Shown here piece by piece: positions 1 to 6,930 of a stretch of DNA of 15,704 nucleotides (position 1 is its first letter; each line of letters opens with the position of its first letter). Where the stretch lies: NCBI GenBank assembly GCA_036502765.1, contig DASXXX010000208.1, forward strand, positions 1 through 15,704, written 5' to 3'. A program made the position numbers and the translations under genes. Source of the DNA: DASUAS01 sp036502765. Lineage in GTDB: Bacteria; Actinomycetota; Acidimicrobiia; IMCC26256; DASPTH01. The notes beneath the pieces were generated by a model. It was given only the letters and a program-made list of their open reading frames with translations. It had not been told where the DNA came from and searched no databases.

Positions 1-8
1 TCGGTCAC
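1..8 (-). CDS. possible start of the next gene downstream of the ABC transporter (partial)
   Basis: On the minus strand a GTG codon at 8-6 follows a purine-rich GGCGGAG stretch at about 15-21, close behind the ABC transporter stop at 28. This could be the first codons of another gene in the same operon. Only two full codons are visible, so no product can be proposed, and the GTG may be chance. Confidence 0.2.
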
Positions 9-27
9 TCCGGCAGCTCCGCCGATG

Positions 28-1785
28 TCACGTTGCCGCCTCGTGCGCCTGCCGGTCGTCCGGATCGCCGTTCGCGGTTCCGTGTCTGGTTCGGTGGACC
101 AGCTTCCCGTGCTGCAGGGTGACGACCTCGTCGCACACGTCGAGCGTCGAGAGCCGATGCGCGATCATGAACACGGTCCGCCCGTCCATCAGGCGGGTGA
201 GGGTGCGCATGATCGCCGCCTCCGTTGCGACGTCGACCGCACTGGTGGGTTCGTCGAGGACGAGCACGGGCGCGTCGTGGAGGAAGGCTCGCGCCAGCGC
301 GATCCGTTGCCGTTCACCACCCGACAGTCGGAGACCTCGTTCACCGACCCGCGTGTCGTAGCCGTCCGGCATGCGCTCGATGAAGTCGTGGGCCTCGGCC
401 GCTTGCGCCGCCGCCGTGACCTCCGCCATCGTGGCGCCCGGACGCGCGTACGCGATGTTCTCGGCGACCGATCCGGCGAACAGGACCGCGTCCTGCAGCA
501 CGATCGAGAACTGGCGGCGGAGATCGGCAACCCGGTAGTCACGGAGATCCTTGCCGTCGAGCCGGATGCAGCCTGCCGTGGGGTCGTAGAAGCGGGTCAG
601 CAGGCTCACGAGCGTGGTCTTGCCCGAGCCGGTCTGACCGACGATCCCGATCCTGAGCCCGGGGCGGATGCGCAGGGTCACTTCTGAGAGCACCGGCTTG
701 TCGCGCTCGTAACCGAAGCCGACGGCATCGAACTCGAACGCGCCCTGGCACCGCGTCAGTGGCACCGCGTCGGCCCGTTCCGGCACGTCTCGCGGCGCGT
801 CGAGCAACTCGTACGTGCGCCGCAGCCCGGCTTTGAACTCCTCGACCTTCGGGCCGGTGTTGGCGAGTGTCTCGAGCGGCCCGTAGAGCTCGCGGAGGTA
901 GCCCATCACGAGCAGCAGACTGCCGAGGGTCATGACGCCGGCACGGACATCGGTGGCGCCGATGTAGAGCACGAGCGCGGTACCGATCGCGGTCGTCGTG
1001 CCGATCAGGACGAAGAAGATGCCCTCGGCGCGGCTGAGATCCACCTGCGCGCGCACGCTCCTCCGCGACGTGCCCATGAACCGGTCGTACTCGTGGCGCT
1101 CACGACCGAACGCCTTCACGACCCGCAGTGCGCCGAGCGTCTCGTGCACGTGTTGGAGCGCGTCACTCTCGAGCTCTTTGCTCTCCGTGTAGCGCGGCGA
1201 CATCCTGGTGGTGAACCAGTAGTAGTAACCGAAGAGGAACGGCGCGATGCAGATCGCCACCGCCGCGAGCTTCACGCTGATGTCGAAGATCACGAACACC
1301 ATCGATCCGAAGGTGAGGATCGCGGCCGAGAGCGGAATCAGCGTGTACACGGCGAGGAAGGCAAGACTCGGCGAGTCGTACTGGATGCGGTAGATCGAAT
1401 CGCTGGTGCCGCGCGAGTCGTGGAAGGCGAACGACAGCCGCTGCGCGTGCGTGAGGAGCTGTCCGCGTGCGCGCAGCGTCATGTTCTCGCTCAATGCCTT
1501 CGACGTGACGTTGAGGCCGGCGATCTGTGCCTGCATCAGCAAGACGAAGATCACCTGGAGCACGGCGGCCGCCGCCAGGACGGTCTCGGGTGACGGGTGC
1601 GCCGGGAGAACCGCCGCCAACCATCCGGGGACGGGTTGGTCGTTGATGCCGCTGTCCACCGCCACCTTGAGTGGCACCGGCAGGAGCAGCGCGAGCGGCG
1701 CCGCCGCGAGGCTCAGCATGGTCACGCCGAACAGGGCCTTCGAGTGTGGCCGCGCGTCGCGAACCGCTCGGCGCCACATCGTCAC
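28..1785 (-). CDS. ABC exporter, fused membrane and ATPase domains (MsbA/type I family)
   Basis: A half-transporter that should dimerise in the cytoplasmic membrane and export a lipid, glycan or other amphipathic substrate using ATP. Numbering from the ATG at 1779 (583 aa), residues 15-310 form the multi-helix type I membrane domain and 345-560 the nucleotide-binding domain. Visible motifs are Walker A GQTGSGKT (381-388), Q-loop Q429, signature LSGGER (485-490), Walker B VLVLDE (505-510) and H-loop H541, so the ATPase site looks intact. A GTG at 1785 overlaps the upstream TGA as GTGA and adds two residues; either start is possible. The open frame continues upstream to 2439, but that part is a shadow of the glycosyltransferase gene. 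Coupling to the GH-GT2 gene and UDP-glucose dehydrogenase suggests a glycan or glycolipid substrate, which is inference; a drug exporter cannot be excluded. Confidence 0.9.
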   Translation of the reverse strand: MTMWRRAVRDARPHSKALFGVTMLSLAAAPLALLLPVPLKVAVDSGINDQPVPGWLAAVLPAHPSPETVLAAAAVLQVIFVLLMQAQIAGLNVTSKALSENMTLRARGQLLTHAQRLSFAFHDSRGTSDSIYRIQYDSPSLAFLAVYTLIPLSAAILTFGSMVFVIFDISVKLAAVAICIAPFLFGYYYWFTTRMSPRYTESKELESDALQHVHETLGALRVVKAFGRERHEYDRFMGTSRRSVRAQVDLSRAEGIFFVLIGTTTAIGTALVLYIGATDVRAGVMTLGSLLLVMGYLRELYGPLETLANTGPKVEEFKAGLRRTYELLDAPRDVPERADAVPLTRCQGAFEFDAVGFGYERDKPVLSEVTLRIRPGLRIGIVGQTGSGKTTLVSLLTRFYDPTAGCIRLDGKDLRDYRVADLRRQFSIVLQDAVLFAGSVAENIAYARPGATMAEVTAAAQAAEAHDFIERMPDGYDTRVGERGLRLSGGERQRIALARAFLHDAPVLVLDEPTSAVDVATEAAIMRTLTRLMDGRTVFMIAHRLSTLDVCDEVVTLQHGKLVHRTRHGTANGDPDDRQAHEAAT

Positions 1786-4172
1786 GTCGTCACACCCGCC
1801 GACGGCGCGGTCTGTGCGAGCGCGGCTCGGACACACGCCCTGAGCCGCACCATCTCCGCGACCGCCGAGAGCGCGACCAGTGCGACGAGTGCAATGGCGA
1901 CGATCGGGAAGACCAGGGCGAGCACGGCCGCGACCGCGACTGTGATCCACATTCCGGCCCGGGGCGCGAACCGGACGCGCGACTGCGGCGTCCAACTCCA
2001 CACCACCGCGGTCGTGATCCGTGCGCTCACGAAGAGGCCGACGCTCGCGCTCAGGTCCCATGCGTGGTCGGGTGGGGCGATCTCGACGTGGCATCCCGCT
2101 TCGCGCAACTCGTCGGCGAGCGCACGCAACCACGACCACCGATCTCCCGACCAGGCTGCGAGTGTGCGTCCCCGTTCCGTCACCGCGACACCGCGCAGGC
2201 GCCCGTACGTTCGCCAGAGCGGTTGTGCGACATGGAGGGCGCCGACCAGCGCGCGCAGGCGCAGCGGTGTCGGTTCCGCACGGATGGGCGAGACGGCGAC
2301 AGCAACGGCCGCGCCGTACGCGGCGAGACTCGCCACCACCACGCCGAGCAGGAGGAACCACCACGGGCTGAACACGACACCGAGGATCGCGCCGATGGCG
2401 ACGATCGGCACGGCCGCGGGAACGAGCGCCGAGGCCCACATGCCGGCGTGCTCGGCGCGGCGACGGGCGATCGGCTGGAACGGGGACGCCCCCTGGTAGC
2501 CGTGGTACACGACGGGCCGGAGCAGCGAGGGTGCGATCGCGGCACCGCCGTAGATGACGCCGTTCCAGCGGGCCTGGCCGATGCGGTTGAACCGTTGTGG
2601 ATGCGCACCGGTCAACATCTTCTCCGCCCGGCCGTACCCCCGTTGCTGGCGGAGGTAGCCGCGCACGGATGCGCGCCGATGGTGACGGACCTGGGCTGCG
2701 TGCGCGAACGCGATCTCGTGCTCCTCGTCGAGGAGCTTCCAGCAGACGTCGACGTCGTCACCGGCCGACGTGTACACCGAGTCGAAGCCGCCGACGGCCT
2801 CGAGCACGTCCTTGCGGTACATCATGTTGCAACCAGGGACGTGCTCGGCGCGATCATCGCTCGTCAGCACCTCGAGCGGTCCTCCCGGTGACAACGCGAC
2901 CGCGCGCTCGACGAACGGTGCACCTGGCACCGGGAGGTTCGGGCCGCCCGTCGCGGCGACGTGTTCGTCGTCGAACGAGAGCACGAGATGGAAGAGCCAG
3001 TCGGGATGGCACCACGCGTCGGCGTCGAGGTACGCCACGAACTCGCCGGTCGCGGCGTCCATCCCTGCGTTGCGCGCGCGGCTGAGCCCACCGTGCGGGA
3101 GCTCGAGCAGACGGAACGGGTACTGCCGGGCGATCTCGCGCGTCGCGTCGGCCGAGCCGTCGTCGCAGACGATGACCTCGAAGTCGGGATACCGACACCG
3201 TGCCAGAGATCCCAGGCACTCGTCGATCGTGCGCTCCTCGTTGTACGCGCAGACGACGACCGACACCCTGGGCCATTCCGGGCGCAGACCGACCAGCTCG
3301 CGGTGGGCCCAGTCGCCGACGACGCACGCGGCCGGCTTCTCGTCTCGCTCGGTGTCGGTGATGCCGAAACCCCAGCCCTCGACCCGTTCACCGGCCACGC
3401 CCCACTCGTCGGTCCACGAGAAGACCGTCGCTCCGGCACAGCCGGTCTCGTCGACCACGCGCAGTTGGGCATCGAGCGACGTCGCCTGGGCGGCGCGGCC
3501 GTGGATCTCGGACGCCAACCCCAACTCCGTGATCACGACGGGGCGGTCACGGGCGACGACCTGGAGATGACGGAGGTAGCGCCGGAGCGCGCACGGGTCC
3601 TCCAAGAACACGTTGAAGCAGATGAAGTCCTCGTCGGCCACCTCCAGGAACTCGGTGGTCGGGTAGTTGACGTACGTCGCCAGGAGGTCGGAGCGCTCGT
3701 GCACGGCGGCGACGAGATCCGAGAGGGTGTCCTCGACTGCGGCGATGCCGTGGACCCGGACCACGTCGCTCGGGACCTCGTTGCCGACCGCGATGCCGAT
3801 GACGTGCTCACGACCGCCGCATCGTTGCACCGCGAGATCGACCGCGGTCAACCCGGCGGCCCGGACGCGGTGGCGAGCATCGCGAGTCGGGTGCTGCTCC
3901 ATGCGCCAGTCGTGATGGTGCACGCCCACGAGCACCTGCAGGTCGTGTTCCTCCGCGAGGTCGAGCACGTCGAGTGGCGGCAGCTCGTAGCAGCGCACGG
4001 TGTTGAGGCCGAGGTCGGCCATGGCGCGGAAGTCGGTCTTGACCTGCTCCGCTTCGGGGAAGTGCTCGGAGTCGAGGCGGGCAACGAAGCTTCCGTAGGT
4101 GACGCCGCGGAGTGGCCACGGTTGTCCCGCGCGGGCGAAGACCTTGCCGTCGACCGTGACGCGATCGGTCAT
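1782..4172 (-). CDS. glycoside hydrolase (clan A-like) / family 2 glycosyltransferase fusion
   Basis: A 796-aa two-enzyme protein. Residues 1-285 look like a TIM-barrel hydrolase: an N-terminal LRGVTYGSF motif, a candidate acid/base Glu in VGNEVP (N131-E132) and a candidate nucleophile in VITELGLA (E216). Residues 301-530 are a GT2 domain with VSVVVCAYNEE, CDDGS (D337, D338), the DxD-type DADA (383-386), GDDVD (471-475) and a QQRGYGR segment (509-515) where processive enzymes have QxxRW. Hydrophobic helices lie at about 577-630 and 738-777, around a soluble stretch. No signal peptide is visible, so both catalytic domains probably face the cytosol. The ATG at 4172 overlaps the dehydrogenase stop as ATGA, which fixes the start; the open frame extends further but is a shadow there. 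Likely role: making or remodelling a surface glycan from nucleotide sugars. The exact linkage cannot be read from sequence. Confidence 0.85.
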   Translation of the reverse strand: MTDRVTVDGKVFARAGQPWPLRGVTYGSFVARLDSEHFPEAEQVKTDFRAMADLGLNTVRCYELPPLDVLDLAEEHDLQVLVGVHHHDWRMEQHPTRDARHRVRAAGLTAVDLAVQRCGGREHVIGIAVGNEVPSDVVRVHGIAAVEDTLSDLVAAVHERSDLLATYVNYPTTEFLEVADEDFICFNVFLEDPCALRRYLRHLQVVARDRPVVITELGLASEIHGRAAQATSLDAQLRVVDETGCAGATVFSWTDEWGVAGERVEGWGFGITDTERDEKPAACVVGDWAHRELVGLRPEWPRVSVVVCAYNEERTIDECLGSLARCRYPDFEVIVCDDGSADATREIARQYPFRLLELPHGGLSRARNAGMDAATGEFVAYLDADAWCHPDWLFHLVLSFDDEHVAATGGPNLPVPGAPFVERAVALSPGGPLEVLTSDDRAEHVPGCNMMYRKDVLEAVGGFDSVYTSAGDDVDVCWKLLDEEHEIAFAHAAQVRHHRRASVRGYLRQQRGYGRAEKMLTGAHPQRFNRIGQARWNGVIYGGAAIAPSLLRPVVYHGYQGASPFQPIARRRAEHAGMWASALVPAAVPIVAIGAILGVVFSPWWFLLLGVVVASLAAYGAAVAVAVSPIRAEPTPLRLRALVGALHVAQPLWRTYGRLRGVAVTERGRTLAAWSGDRWSWLRALADELREAGCHVEIAPPDHAWDLSASVGLFVSARITTAVVWSWTPQSRVRFAPRAGMWITVAVAAVLALVFPIVAIALVALVALSAVAEMVRLRACVRAALAQTAPSAGVTT

Positions 4173-5527
4173 CGTGCGAGTGTCTGTGCGGCGCGACCGA
4201 TGCCTTCGAACACGAGGCCCGCGCGTGCCACCTTCTCCGGGTCGAACACACCGCGACCGTCGACGAAGAGGACGCCGCGCATCCGGCGGCGAATTTCGTC
4301 GAGATCGAGATCGCGGTACTCGGCCCAGTCGGTGACGAGGACGACCGCGTCCGCACGGTCGGCCACCTCGTAGCAGTCGTCGACCACCAGGACCTCTGGC
4401 ACTCCGCGCAACTCCTTCACGACCGGGTCGTGCGCGACGACGCGCGCGCCGCCCTGCACCAACCAGTTCGCGATGTCGATCGCGGGCGCGTCGCGCAGGT
4501 CGTCGGTCTCGGGTTTGAACGCGAGACCGAGCAGGCCGACGCGTCGACCGCGCAGACCGCAGAGCCGGCGCCGGAGCTTCCGCACGACGAGGCCGCGTTG
4601 CGCAGCGTTGACCTCGAGGGTGGCACGGAGGATCCGAGGTTCGTACCCGTGGTCCTGCGCGGCGGCGATCAGCTCGGAGATGTCCTTGCCGAAGCACGAG
4701 CCGCCCCAACCGATGCCGGCGTCGAGGAAGCGGCGCCCGATCCGGGCGTCGAGGCCGATGGCATGGGTGACCTCCTCGACATCGGCGCCCACGAGCTCGC
4801 ACACGTTGGCGATCTCGTTGGCGTAGCTGATCTTGAGCGCGAGGAAGGCGTTGGCCGCGTACTTCACGGTCTCGGCGGTCGTGAGCCCGGTGCGCACGAG
4901 CGTCGGTGTCTGATCGCGATCCCCGCCGTCGAAGTCCTGCCCGAGGATCGGTTCGTAGAGCTCCTGGAGGACGTCGAGCGCCGCGGGGTCGTCGCTACCG
5001 AGCACCACGCGGTCGGGATGGAGGTAGTCCTCGACCGCCGATCCCTGGCGGAGGAATTCCGGGTTGGAGGCGACCGCGAACGGGACAAAGGGACCACCGT
5101 GCTGTGCCATCGCGTCCTCGACCACGGTCTGGAGCCACTGACCGCTCCCGATCGGCACCGTGCTCTTCGTGACCAGCACCTTGCGCTCGGTCATGGCCAC
5201 CGCGATCGAGCGAGCCGCGGCTTCGAGGAACCGGATGTCGGCGCGCCCGTCGTCGCCTGCCGGCGTGCCGACGCACAGGAAGACGATCTCGGCCGCGGCC
5301 ACGGCGTCGTCGACGTCGCCGGTGAAGCGCAACCGCCCGGAGTCGAGCCCTGCTGCGAGCAGGGCATGGAGACCGGGCTCGTGGAAGGGTGCCGCGCCGT
5401 CCTCGAGGACGCGCCGCTTGTCGTCGTCGATCTCGAGTGCGACGACATCGTGGCCCACGTGAGCCAGACAGGCGGCGACGACGGTGCCGACATACCCGCT
5501 GCCGACGACAGCAACGTCGAGAGACAT
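4169..5527 (-). CDS. ugd: UDP-glucose 6-dehydrogenase
   Basis: Oxidises UDP-glucose to UDP-glucuronate with two NAD+ in the cytosol, supplying an acidic sugar donor. The 452-aa length is normal for the family. Visible features are the N-terminal Rossmann motif VVGSGYVG (7-14), STVPIGSG (122-129), NPEFLRQG (155-162), VKYAANAF with K222 and N226, the catalytic cysteine C278 in GWGGSCFGKD, and the C-terminal LGLAFKPETDDLR segment. A GAGGAG ribosome site at 5540-5535 lies 7 nt before the ATG. The stop overlaps the GH-GT2 start by 4 bp, so translation is probably coupled and the product may feed that glycosyltransferase. GDP-mannose dehydrogenase is the main alternative, but the active-site motif and context favour UDP-glucose. 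Confidence 0.92.
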   Translation of the reverse strand: MSLDVAVVGSGYVGTVVAACLAHVGHDVVALEIDDDKRRVLEDGAAPFHEPGLHALLAAGLDSGRLRFTGDVDDAVAAAEIVFLCVGTPAGDDGRADIRFLEAAARSIAVAMTERKVLVTKSTVPIGSGQWLQTVVEDAMAQHGGPFVPFAVASNPEFLRQGSAVEDYLHPDRVVLGSDDPAALDVLQELYEPILGQDFDGGDRDQTPTLVRTGLTTAETVKYAANAFLALKISYANEIANVCELVGADVEEVTHAIGLDARIGRRFLDAGIGWGGSCFGKDISELIAAAQDHGYEPRILRATLEVNAAQRGLVVRKLRRRLCGLRGRRVGLLGLAFKPETDDLRDAPAIDIANWLVQGGARVVAHDPVVKELRGVPEVLVVDDCYEVADRADAVVLVTDWAEYRDLDLDEIRRRMRGVLFVDGRGVFDPEKVARAGLVFEGIGRAAQTLAR

Positions 5528-5534
5528 CTGTGAG

Positions 5535-5540
5535 CTCCTC
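5535..5540 (-). promoter_or_regulatory. ribosome binding site of ugd
   Basis: GAGGAG on the minus strand, 7 nt before the ATG of the dehydrogenase gene. It is the clearest Shine-Dalgarno site in the polysaccharide locus and confirms that start. Confidence 0.7.
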
Positions 5541-5595
5541 TACGCGTTGCCTGCCCGCAACTCAGTCAGTTCGTTGGCCGGCCCCCCTGCCCTGG

Positions 5596-5700
5596 TGAAC
5601 CTCGACATCCTCGGCGGCCCGCTTGACCGCGCGGTGTCGTAGGCGCGAACACCTTGTGAACGCCCGCGCGGTGAACGCCCGATCAATCCATGCGGTTCAC
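5596..5700 (-). promoter_or_regulatory. gap before ugd with repeated GTTCAC elements
   Basis: The 155-bp gap between the acyltransferase stop and ugd holds GTTCAC on the minus strand near 5676, 5660 and 5601, and GTTCG near 5649, 11 bp from the 5660 copy. One GTGAAC copy in the opposite orientation lies at 5700-5695 inside the acyltransferase end. GTTCAC direct repeats with an 11-bp step resemble the PhoP (PHO box) sites known in Streptomyces. A promoter here for ugd is plausible, but no convincing -35/-10 pair was found. Confidence 0.3.
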
Positions 5701-6213
5701 GCCCGTCCGGACGACTCGTCCCGGATTGCCCGCCCAGGTCGCGCCGGGCGGGACGTCGGCGTCGACGACCGAGCCCGCGGCGATGATGGCGTCGGTACCG
5801 ATGTGCACGGGTCCCAGCACCACGGTGTTCGCACCGATCCACACGCCGTCGTCGATCACGATGTCGCCGCGCGGTCGTCGTGAGCTCGAGGAGCCCATCC
5901 CCGGTGTCGCGAACGGATCGTCGGCGAGGACGACGGCGTGCGCGATCAGCACGTAGTCGCCGATGGTGACCCGCGCGTTCGTGCTGATGATCGGACCGAC
6001 GATCGAGCAGTACCGTCCGATCTCGACGGTGCCGGCAGATCCCAGGTCGAAGAGCGTCCCCACGTAGACGCCGGTGTCGTCGCCGATCGTCACGGCTCGC
6101 GGATCCTCGCTCGCGAAGTGCAGGAACGCGTAGCTGCTGTAGAGCCAGCTGCGCTCTCCGATGCTGACCGCGGTCGGAAGGTCAGCGGGGTACCAGTCGT
6201 GCTCGAGCTTCAC
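5683..6213 (-). CDS. hexapeptide-repeat (LbH) acyltransferase, first of two by position
   Basis: A 176-aa protein with the imperfect hexapeptide rhythm of a left-handed beta-helix, for example VTIGDDTGVYVG (41-52), VEIGRYCSIVG (63-73), VTIGDYVLIAHAVVL (82-96) and VWIGANTVVLGPVHIG (124-139), ending in the family-typical AGNPGRVVR (161-169). H92 is the best candidate catalytic histidine. Such enzymes form trimers and transfer acetyl or other acyl groups from CoA or ACP to sugars or amino sugars. The GTG start at 6213 overlaps the stop of the preceding paralogue as GTGA, so the two are translated together. In this locus it probably O- or N-acylates a glycan precursor; the acceptor is unknown. 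Confidence 0.85.
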   Translation of the reverse strand: MKLEHDWYPADLPTAVSIGERSWLYSSYAFLHFASEDPRAVTIGDDTGVYVGTLFDLGSAGTVEIGRYCSIVGPIISTNARVTIGDYVLIAHAVVLADDPFATPGMGSSSSRRPRGDIVIDDGVWIGANTVVLGPVHIGTDAIIAAGSVVDADVPPGATWAGNPGRVVRTGVNRMD

Positions 6214-6791
6214 GGGATCTGATCGTCGACGACGCGCGCGGGATTGCCCGTGATGGTTGCCCCGGCGGGAACGTCGTGCGTGACGACCGCGCCGGGCAGG
6301 AGCTGTGCGCCGTTGCCGATGGTCACGCCCTTGAGGATCAGCGCGCCGATCCCGATGCGCACGTCGTCGCCGATGACGACCGGGCGCGTGACCAGTGGCG
6401 GGCGGCGAGTGCGGTCACCTTCGGGCGCGATCGCGATGGCGTCGGCACGACGGAGCGCGGCGTCGATCGGGTGGAAGTCGCAGTCCGCGATCGTGACCTG
6501 GTACGAGACGAGCACCCGCTTGCCCACGCGGATGTCGCCCGCGCACATGAAGATCGCGCCGACGAGCACCGAGTCGTCGCCCACGGTCACGAATCCCGCC
6601 GGTTCGAGGCTGAACTCCGTCCACGTGGAGACGTGGACACGATCACCGAGGACGACACCCGGGTCGCGCTCGCTGCGGAAGCGGGCGAAGCTGTCCTTCC
6701 GCTCCACGAAGCAGTCGTGACCCAGGTGGACGTTCGGCGGCAATGTCGTGAGGTCCCGGCTGCCGTCGAGGTCGTTCCTGTCGGCGGTCAT
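6210..6791 (-). CDS. hexapeptide-repeat (LbH) acyltransferase, second of two by position (promoter-proximal)
   Basis: A 193-aa left-handed beta-helix protein, first gene of the minus-strand locus. Repeats include PGVVLGDRVHVST (44-56), VTVGDDSVLVGAIFM (68-82), IRVGKRVLVSYQVTI (87-101) and VVIGDDVRIGIGALIL (138-153), and the end has the GNPARVV signature (183-189). The candidate catalytic histidine is H107 in DFHPID. It is longer and clearly distinct from its neighbour, so the pair is not a recent duplication. The ATG at 6791 was chosen because sequence before it lacks family character; no Shine-Dalgarno is obvious, and TACGTT at about 6798-6803 (minus) could be a -10 of a leaderless or near-leaderless transcript. 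Expected role: acylation of a sugar intermediate of the polysaccharide made by the genes downstream. Confidence 0.83.
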   Translation of the reverse strand: MTADRNDLDGSRDLTTLPPNVHLGHDCFVERKDSFARFRSERDPGVVLGDRVHVSTWTEFSLEPAGFVTVGDDSVLVGAIFMCAGDIRVGKRVLVSYQVTIADCDFHPIDAALRRADAIAIAPEGDRTRRPPLVTRPVVIGDDVRIGIGALILKGVTIGNGAQLLPGAVVTHDVPAGATITGNPARVVDDQIP

Positions 6792-6857
6792 GTTGCAGGA
6801 AACGTACTGCTCGTGCGGCGAGCGCCGACTTGAACCCGTCATCGTCGGCGATTCCCC

Positions 6858-6886
6858 TTGCAGTCGAACACGCGTTCGGGTATGGT
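6858..6886 (+). promoter_or_regulatory. promoter of the DUF222-HNH gene
   Basis: TTGCAG (-35, 6858-6863) and TATGGT (-10, 6881-6886) are separated by exactly 17 bp, a good housekeeping sigma-factor promoter. Transcription should begin near 6893, giving a leader of about 38 nt. The whole spacer is occupied by the SOS box listed separately. Confidence 0.65.
6864..6879 (+). promoter_or_regulatory. LexA (SOS) box in the promoter spacer
   Basis: TCGAAC-ACGC-GTTCGG matches the actinobacterial SOS box TCGAAC-N4-GTTCGA except for the last base, and its core CGAAC-N4-GTTCG has perfect inverted arms. It sits between the -35 and -10, so bound LexA would block RNA polymerase. 13E12/DUF222 genes are known members of the mycobacterial LexA regulon, which supports the reading. 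Confidence 0.7.
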
Positions 6887-6893
6887 GACCGGA

Positions 6894-6928
6894 GCTTCCC
6901 CGGCTGGTTGATCGAACCCCGAGGAAGC
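6894..6928 (+). promoter_or_regulatory. possible leader stem covering the ribosome site of the HNH gene
   Basis: GCTTCC (6894-6899) is the exact reverse complement of GGAAGC (6923-6928), which contains most of the Shine-Dalgarno GAGGAAG (6921-6927). The 5' arm begins at the predicted transcript start. Pairing would hide the ribosome site. The stem is only 6 bp with a 23-nt loop, so it may be incidental. Confidence 0.3.
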
Positions 6929-6930
6929 CC

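Noticed and set aside
1786..2439. Upstream extension of the ABC transporter frame
   Set aside because: The added 220 residues are Arg-rich nonsense lying inside the GH-GT2 gene; the overlap start at 1785/1779 fits the family.
2961..4373. 470-codon plus-strand open frame opposite the GH-GT2 gene
   Set aside because: No domain or ribosome site; the minus strand carries the catalytic motifs.
4430..5533. Long plus-strand open frame (367 codons) opposite ugd
   Set aside because: It is antisense to a gene with all family motifs. Long shadow frames are common where third positions are G/C.
6816..6827. CGGCG-AG-CGCCG hairpin in the gap between the acyltransferase and HNH genes
   Set aside because: Short, GC-only and not placed on either proposed promoter; such stems are frequent at this base composition.
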